Shown here in pieces: positions 58,805 through 63,374 of a DNA stretch of 63,374 nt. The stretch comes from Dechloromonas hankyongensis (GTDB lineage Bacteria; Pseudomonadota; Gammaproteobacteria; Burkholderiales; Rhodocyclaceae). A model generated the notes under the pieces. The model made no database searches and was not told where the DNA came from. It saw only the letters and a program-made list of their open reading frames with translations. A program made the position numbers and the translations under genes. The DNA lies in the NCBI RefSeq assembly GCF_022012295.1, contig NZ_JAKLTN010000008.1, positions 1 through 63,374 of the forward strand, given 5' to 3'. Every line of letters starts with the position of its first letter. Position 1 is the stretch's first letter.

Positions 58805-59850
58805 CAGGGCGCCGGGTTGGTGTATTGCAGGTGGATGGCGTCGATTCCGGCCTGTATTTCGGGTGAGATCGGCGTCAGCGTGGCGGGCAGGGTCTCATGT
58901 AGCTGCTCCAGCGACGAGGCGCCGATGATGGTGCTGGCGACGAACCAGCGCGAACGCACGAAACCGAGGGCCAGTTGGGTCAAGCTCAGGCCGTGCTTTT
59001 TCGCCAGTTCGGCATAGGCGGCGACGGCCGGCGCGACGTTGACCTTGGTGTAACGCTGACCGAAGGCCGGCCACTGGGTCAGGCGCCCGGGGGCGGCAGG
59101 GTTGGTCAGGTATTTGCCGGTCAGGTGCCCGAAGGCGAGCGGCGAATAGGCGAGCAGGCTGACCTGTTCGCGATGGCAGACTTCGGTCAGGCTCGTTTCA
59201 TAGGTCCGATTCAGCAAGTTGTAGGCGTTCTGCGTCGACACAATATGGGGCAGGCCGTGTTCGGCGGCGAGCCGGCTGAATTCCATGATCCCCCAGGGGT
59301 GCTCATTGGAGACGCCGATGGCGCGGACCTTTCCTTCCTTGACCAGTTCGGCCAGCGCTTCCAGTTGCGCGCGGATGGGCGTGCATTCGCGCTCCTTGCC
59401 CGGCTCGAACTGCCATTGGCCGAACATCGGCTGGTTGCGCTCCGGCCAGTGCAACTGATAGAGGTCGACGTAGTCCGTCTGCAGGCGCTGCAGCGAGCCT
59501 TCGATGGCGGCGCGGATGTTGGCACGGTCCATGGCCGGCGGGCCGTTGCGTATCCAGCTCAGGTTACGGCTCGGGCCGGCGACCTTGGTGGCGATCAGCA
59601 CCCTGTCGCGCGCCTGCTTGCGCAGCCAGCGGCCGACGATCGCTTCCGAGGCGCCGCAGGTTTCGGCCCGGGCCGGCACCGCATACATTTCGGCGGTGTC
59701 GAAAAAATTGACGCCATGGGCGAGGGCATAGTCGAGCTGGGCGTGGGCGTCAGCCTCGCTGGTCTGTTCACCGAAGGTCATCGTGCCCAGGCAGACATCG
59801 GGAACGGACAGTGCTGTGCCGCCAAGGGCGTGGTGCTGAAGGGATGGCAT
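58804..59850 (-). CDS. Aldo-keto reductase (Tas-like)
   Basis: The 348-residue TIM-barrel oxidoreductase has the catalytic region FFDTAEMYAVPARAET (Asp and Tyr), VLIATKVAG (Lys) and LYQLHWPERN (His). The NADP-binding end includes VASTIIGASSLEQLHETL. It belongs to the Tas/YghZ group of NADPH-dependent aldo-keto reductases. A ribosome site GGAGAAAACC precedes the ATG. It is upstream of and overlaps the DUF455 gene. Confidence 0.92.
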   Translation of the reverse strand: MPSLQHHALGGTALSVPDVCLGTMTFGEQTSEADAHAQLDYALAHGVNFFDTAEMYAVPARAETCGASEAIVGRWLRKQARDRVLIATKVAGPSRNLSWIRNGPPAMDRANIRAAIEGSLQRLQTDYVDLYQLHWPERNQPMFGQWQFEPGKERECTPIRAQLEALAELVKEGKVRAIGVSNEHPWGIMEFSRLAAEHGLPHIVSTQNAYNLLNRTYETSLTEVCHREQVSLLAYSPLAFGHLTGKYLTNPAAPGRLTQWPAFGQRYTKVNVAPAVAAYAELAKKHGLSLTQLALGFVRSRWFVASTIIGASSLEQLHETLPATLTPISPEIQAGIDAIHLQYTNPAP

Positions 59851-59865
59851 GGTTTTCTCCGGAAT

Positions 59866-60198
59866 TCAGGGGCGGGTACAGAGGACGCCATAGATCAATA
59901 CGTGGCGTTCTAATAATGAGTCGTAGCCGGCGGGAACAATCGCCAGATGGTGTTCGGTCGGGTCGCTGCAATGATTATCTACCCAGCGGCGGGCGGCGGC
60001 GTAGGCGTCGTCAAAACTGGCGAATAGGGGTTTTAATTGCGGCGTACGCACGGGTGCCAGCTCACCGGTCGCCTGGTCGAGCAGCTGATCGGTGTCGAGC
60101 AACTGGACGGCATAACCGGCGGGAGGGCGAGGTAGCGGCAAGGCCGTGATATCAAAGCGGTCGCCAAAAGCGTCGGCTGGAAACTGTGTGTCGGGCAT
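59866..60198 (-). CDS. Hypothetical protein
   Basis: This 110-residue protein is not recognised. It has FDDAYAAARRWVDNHCSD and HHLAIVPAGYDSLLERHVLIY in shortened view. No signal peptide or membrane segment. It lies 15 bp upstream of the aldo-keto reductase gene and may be in the same unit. Confidence 0.65.
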   Translation of the reverse strand: MPDTQFPADAFGDRFDITALPLPRPPAGYAVQLLDTDQLLDQATGELAPVRTPQLKPLFASFDDAYAAARRWVDNHCSDPTEHHLAIVPAGYDSLLERHVLIYGVLCTRP

Positions 60199-60304
60199 GC
60201 CCCATTTTATCCGCTGACAGTGCTGTGTAGTCAGTCTCTGTCAGAAAGGCTGAGGTGCGGCATGCTAGAATGGCAAGCTGTAATAATCATTAAACGGAAC
60301 TGTC

Positions 60305-60946
60305 ATGTTCGGTCGCTTGATGCCCAGGGAGGGCAAGTACTTCGATCTTTTCAATGCTCACGCCGAGCTGATCACCCAAGGCGGCAAAGCCTTGTCCAAC
60401 CTGATCGGCGCGCTGGTCGATCAACAGCCGGAGCAGGCTGATCGTTTTGCTGAGGAAATCGATACGCTGGAGCGCAACGCCGACGCGATTACCCATGACA
60501 CGCTGTCCCAGTTGCATACCTCGTTCATCACGCCTTTCGATCGCGACGAAATCCATCAGTTGATCAACGGCATGGACGACATTCTGGACATCATCCAGGA
60601 CGTCGCCGAATCGATGTCGCTGTACGACATCCGTAAAGTGCCGGCCGAGGCCAAGATCATGGCCGAAGTCACCGAAAAGTGCTGCGCTTCGGTCCAGTCG
60701 GTCGTCAAGCTGCTGCACAGCATGGACAACGCACCGGCCATCCTGAAGTTCTGCCACGAAATCGACGAACTCGAAACGGACGCCGACCGTGCTCTGCGTT
60801 CCGCCATGTCCAAGCTCTTCCGCGAGGAGCCGGACGTGCGGGAAGTAATCAAGCTCAAGCAGATCTACGAGATTCTCGAATCGGTTACCGATCGCTGCAA
60901 GGACGTGGCCGGTACCATCGAAGCCATCGTCCTCGAAAATTCCTGA
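60305..60946 (+). CDS. DUF47 phosphate-transport partner (PhoU-like)
   Basis: The 213-residue helical protein is of the DUF47/YkaA family, found beside Pit transporters. It starts MFGRLMPREGKYFDLFNAH, followed by NLIGALVDQQPEQADRFAEE and EIDTLERNADAITHDTL, the E/D-rich metal-binding segments shared with PhoU. It probably modulates the transporter. ATG at 60305. 13 bp separate it from pit, so they form an operon. Confidence 0.92.
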   Translation: MFGRLMPREGKYFDLFNAHAELITQGGKALSNLIGALVDQQPEQADRFAEEIDTLERNADAITHDTLSQLHTSFITPFDRDEIHQLINGMDDILDIIQDVAESMSLYDIRKVPAEAKIMAEVTEKCCASVQSVVKLLHSMDNAPAILKFCHEIDELETDADRALRSAMSKLFREEPDVREVIKLKQIYEILESVTDRCKDVAGTIEAIVLENS

Positions 60947-60959
60947 GCGGTAGCGCGGC

Positions 60960-61967
60960 ATGGATACCGTGCAAGTCAGTATCTGGGTCGTCGGGACCCT
61001 GGTTTTCGTTGCCCTGCTGTTCGATTTCATGAACGGCTTTCACGACGCGGCCAATTCGATCGCGACCATCGTGTCGACGCGGGTTCTCAAGCCGCACCAG
61101 GCGGTCATCTGGGCATCGGCCTTCAATTTCCTGGCCTTTTTCCTGTTCCAGCTGAAGGTTGCCACGACGATCGGCAAGGGAACCATCGATCCGTCCATCG
61201 TCGATTACTACGTCGTCTTCGGCGCCTTGGTCGGGGCGATCATCTGGAACATCATCACTTGGTATTACGGCATCCCGTCGTCTTCCTCGCATGCCCTGGT
61301 CGGCGGCCTGGTCGGTGCGGCCGTTTCCAAGGCCGGGGTGGATGGCCTGATTACCGCCGGCGTCCTGAAGATCGTCGCTTTCATCTTCGTCGCCCCGTTC
61401 CTCGGCTTTGTCATCGGCGGCCTACTGATGGTCATCGTTTCGTGGATCTGCCGCGGCATGGCGCCGCGCAAGGTTGACAAGCATTTCCGTCGCTTCCAGC
61501 TGCTGTCGGCCGCCGCCTATAGCCTGGGGCACGGCGGCAACGATGCCCAGAAAACCATCGGTATCATCTGGATGCTGCTCATCGCGACCGGTTATTCCAG
61601 TTCCACCGATCACATCCCCAGTTGGATTGTGCTGGCCTGCTACACGGCGATGGGTCTGGGAACCATGTTCGGTGGCTGGCGTATCGTCAAGACCATGGGC
61701 AATCGCATCACCAAGCTCAATCAGGCGCGCGGTTTCTGCGCCAACAGCGGTGGCGCGGTGACGCTGTTCCTGGCTACGGCTTTTGGTATTCCGGTATCCA
61801 CCACGCACACGATTACAGGCGCCATCGCCGGTGTCGGCTCGACGCGCGGTGCCCGTCGGGTCCGCTGGGGTGTGGCGGGCGGTATTGTCTGGGCATGGAT
61901 TCTGACCATTCCCTGTAGCGCGGCCATGGCGGCCATCGCCTGGTATATCGGCACGCTGGTGCTTTGA
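60960..61967 (+). CDS. pit: Inorganic phosphate transporter (Pit)
   Basis: The 335-residue membrane protein has the two Pit signature repeats: GFHDAANSIATIVSTRVL near residue 25 and GGNDAQKTIGIIWMLL near 195, with a further VSTTHTITGAIAGVGSTRG. About ten membrane helices. It imports phosphate, possibly as a metal-phosphate complex, with protons. It follows the DUF47 gene. It is shorter than E. coli PitA (499 residues), as in many bacteria. Confidence 0.94.
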   Translation: MDTVQVSIWVVGTLVFVALLFDFMNGFHDAANSIATIVSTRVLKPHQAVIWASAFNFLAFFLFQLKVATTIGKGTIDPSIVDYYVVFGALVGAIIWNIITWYYGIPSSSSHALVGGLVGAAVSKAGVDGLITAGVLKIVAFIFVAPFLGFVIGGLLMVIVSWICRGMAPRKVDKHFRRFQLLSAAAYSLGHGGNDAQKTIGIIWMLLIATGYSSSTDHIPSWIVLACYTAMGLGTMFGGWRIVKTMGNRITKLNQARGFCANSGGAVTLFLATAFGIPVSTTHTITGAIAGVGSTRGARRVRWGVAGGIVWAWILTIPCSAAMAAIAWYIGTLVL

Positions 61968-62113
61968 TACTGCGCTTGATTGCCTTTTCGGTCCTGCTGG
62001 GGGCGCTGGCCGGGCTGGTCTGGCAATTTCCCTTCCTCTGGGAACTGGCACTGGCCGCGCTGCTCGGCGGTGTCTACTGGATGTTCTTCCGCATCCCGCC
62101 TGACCGGAGTTAG
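61964..62113 (+). CDS. Small two-helix membrane protein
   Basis: This is a 49-residue frame starting at TTG 61964, which overlaps the TGA of pit (TTGA). It begins with a basic residue and two hydrophobic helices (LIAFSVLLGALAGLVW and ELALAALLGGVYWMFF), ending FRIPPDRS. The overlap with pit suggests coupling. The stop overlaps the convergent DUF465 gene. No known family is recalled; it is supported by composition and position only. Confidence 0.5.
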   Translation: MILRLIAFSVLLGALAGLVWQFPFLWELALAALLGGVYWMFFRIPPDRS

Positions 62114-62331
62114 GCCGGAATGTCCGGCACCAGCATCTGCTCCAACTGCAGTATGCGGTCTTTCAATATCAGTTTGCGTTTCTTCAGGCGCCGGACCAGC
62201 AGGTCATCCGGAGGCGGATTTTCGATCAGGTGGGTGATCACCAGGTCGAGGTCGCGATGCTCGACTTGCAGTTCGTGCAGTTGACTACGGAGGTCGCTGA
62301 TTTCGCCGTCGCTCAGCGGATGAAGGGACAT
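62110..62331 (-). CDS. DUF465/YdcH family protein
   Basis: The 73-residue protein is helical and highly charged: ISDLRSQLHELQVEHRDLD, LVRRLKKRKLILKDRILQLE. This is the DUF465 family (YdcH-like), of unknown function. It converges on the small membrane ORF, overlapping it by 4 bp. Confidence 0.88.
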   Translation of the reverse strand: MSLHPLSDGEISDLRSQLHELQVEHRDLDLVITHLIENPPPDDLLVRRLKKRKLILKDRILQLEQMLVPDIPA

Positions 62332-62398
62332 GTTCGGCTCCTGCCTGCTTCCAATGTTTTGCTAGAATACCCCGAACAAATCAATGGAGGAGAGAGAA

Positions 62399-62707
62399 AT
62401 GCAGCACCATGTAATTGTCTCGTTCGGTAAAGAAAAAGAATTTGAATTCAAGTTTACCGGGGGCGCTGCGTCGGACGAGGCACGCAAATGGTTCGACCAT
62501 GAATTTACAGCGCTGGAATGCGATGTCGCTACGCCGACCGGCAAGATTCTGGCCGTCGACCGTATTCTCAGTGTCGCCAAGTACGCCGGTGAAAATCGTT
62601 TCCGTGAGCAGGGCGCCTGGGCCGACCAGTTCGCCAAATACACAGCCGCCTTGCTCGGCCGTGAACTGATCCGGGTGGACGTCGAGCATTACAGCATCGG
62701 GTATTGA
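62399..62707 (+). CDS. Hypothetical protein upstream of greB
   Basis: This 102-residue protein is not recognised. It begins HHVIVSFGKEKEFEFKFTGG after the Met-Gln, with a mid-segment ARKWFDHEFTALECDVATP, and is probably alpha/beta. GGAGGAGAG stands just before ATG 62399. Its stop codon overlaps the ATG of greB (TGATG), so the two are translationally coupled, suggesting a link to transcription, but this is inference. Confidence 0.7.
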   Translation: MQHHVIVSFGKEKEFEFKFTGGAASDEARKWFDHEFTALECDVATPTGKILAVDRILSVAKYAGENRFREQGAWADQFAKYTAALLGRELIRVDVEHYSIGY

Positions 62708-63264
62708 TGAACAAGGCGTTTGTTCGGGAGAGCGATGGTGAAGATGATGAAGAACTCGAACCATCGCTGAAGCTTCCGGCTGGAACCCGCAATTACATTA
62801 CCCCGGCTGGCCACGCCCGCCTCAAGGATGAGTTGGAACATCTCGTCAAGCGTGAGCGGCCACATGTGGTCGAGATTGTCGCCTGGGCCGCATCGAACGG
62901 TGACCGTTCGGAAAACGGCGACTATATATATGGCAAACGCCGTCTCAGAGAAATCGACCGGCGTATTCGCTTCCTGACCAAGCGCCTGGATTTCGCCGAA
63001 GTGGTGGATCCGCTCCGCCAGGGCGACAACGATCAGGTTTTCTTCGGTGCCCGTGTAACCATTGCCGATCAGGATGGTCAGGAAAATACCTATACCATCG
63101 TTGGTGTGGACGAAGCCGATGTTGCACGCGGCCGTATCAGTTGGGTATCGCCCTTGGCGCGTGCCTTGATCAAGGCCAAAGAAGGCGATTCCATCCGCTT
63201 CCAGAGTCCCGTCGGTGTTCGCGAGATCGATATTCTTGAAGTGGTCTACGCGACCATTGATTGA
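62707..63264 (+). CDS. greB: Transcription elongation factor GreB
   Basis: The 185-residue protein has the GreA/GreB layout. The N-terminal coiled coil contains ASNGDRSENGDYIYGKRRL, whose Asp-Glu tip (DRSEN) activates RNA cleavage by RNA polymerase. The C-terminal domain has GARVTIADQDG and RISWVSPLARALI. The -YIYGKRRLREID sequence marks GreB rather than GreA. Its N-terminus is extended and acidic (DGEDDEELE). It rescues backtracked RNA polymerase. A terminator follows. Confidence 0.95.
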   Translation: MNKAFVRESDGEDDEELEPSLKLPAGTRNYITPAGHARLKDELEHLVKRERPHVVEIVAWAASNGDRSENGDYIYGKRRLREIDRRIRFLTKRLDFAEVVDPLRQGDNDQVFFGARVTIADQDGQENTYTIVGVDEADVARGRISWVSPLARALIKAKEGDSIRFQSPVGVREIDILEVVYATID

Positions 63265-63299
63265 ACAGGTTCTATATATAGAGGGATTTTGTTTAATGA

Positions 63300-63323
63300 A
63301 AGGCAGCTTCGGCTGCCTTTTTT
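63300..63323 (+). terminator. Intrinsic terminator after greB
   Basis: AGGCAGC and GCTGCCT pair around a TTCG tetraloop and are followed by a run of T residues. Confidence 0.9.
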
Positions 63324-63374
63324 GTTGTCTTCTGGTTTTCTATATGGAGCGGGTTTGCCGAGGGTTCGCTGGGC

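Noticed and set aside
1..63374. tRNA, rRNA or CRISPR loci
   Set aside because: I found no cloverleaf-like 75-base segment, ribosomal sequence or regularly spaced repeats by eye; a dedicated scan could still find one.

Overview
The window looks like a chromosomal segment of a diazotrophic, facultatively anaerobic betaproteobacterium of the Rhodocyclaceae (Dechloromonas/Azonexus/Azoarcus-like). This rests on high GC, the split nif gene content, an FNR/ANR-hemN pair, a Burkholderia-type porin and protein sequences resembling that group. The genus is inferred by recall, not by a search.

Region 1 (1-17390), nitrogen fixation. After the tail of pntB come three transcription units, each with a recognisable sigma-54 -24/-12 promoter preceded by TGT-N10-ACA NifA-type sites: nifE alone; nifN-nifX-rseC-DUF269-DUF683-fdxB plus two unknown ORFs; and iscA-nifU-nifS. 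nifE and nifN are separated by about 5.9 kb holding a chemoreceptor, an RBBP9-type hydrolase, a SnoaL-like protein, an EF-hand protein and a frameshifted CheB. A GST / flavin-oxidase pair, a LysR regulator and a possible acetyltransferase lie between nifN and nifU.

Region 2 (17391-30360), outer membrane, redox control and copper. A TonB receptor, a general porin, a DUF302 protein, fnr facing hemN across a shared FNR box, a SafE/TauE-type membrane protein, UspA, a CopA-type ATPase, a PAS-GGDEF-EAL protein, a CopZ-like metallochaperone and selD.

Region 3 (30361-39230), iron acquisition and storage. A Fur-box-preceded siderophore receptor with a ferric-iron binding protein and a Tat-exported DUF1513 protein; a lower-GC ATP-grasp gene; bfd; and a bacterioferritin pair in which one subunit lacks ferroxidase ligands and the other lacks the haem methionine. 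An MFS transporter follows.

Region 4 (39230-46840), miscellaneous: HD phosphohydrolase, thioesterase, CHRD protein, glutathione peroxidase, DUF2789, a holin-like membrane protein, a TPR-SGNH fusion and an orphan FliD-like protein.

Region 5 (46840-55900), the most unusual part. It is a minus-strand array of about thirteen tightly packed genes behind tandem Fur boxes: a tiny peptide, two small proteins, a DUF2325 Cys/His-rich coiled-coil protein, hemP, tonB, exbB, exbD, and an FtrABCD-type ferrous/ferric iron system with an extra outer-membrane porin. The four longer gaps carry a repeated GGCTGGCTGGC-type element, and two more Fur boxes lie inside the 3' end of the DUF2325 gene.

Region 6 (55900-63374): a DEAD-box helicase, DUF455, aldo-keto reductase, a Pit phosphate transporter with its DUF47 partner and a small membrane ORF, DUF465, a conserved-looking small protein and greB.
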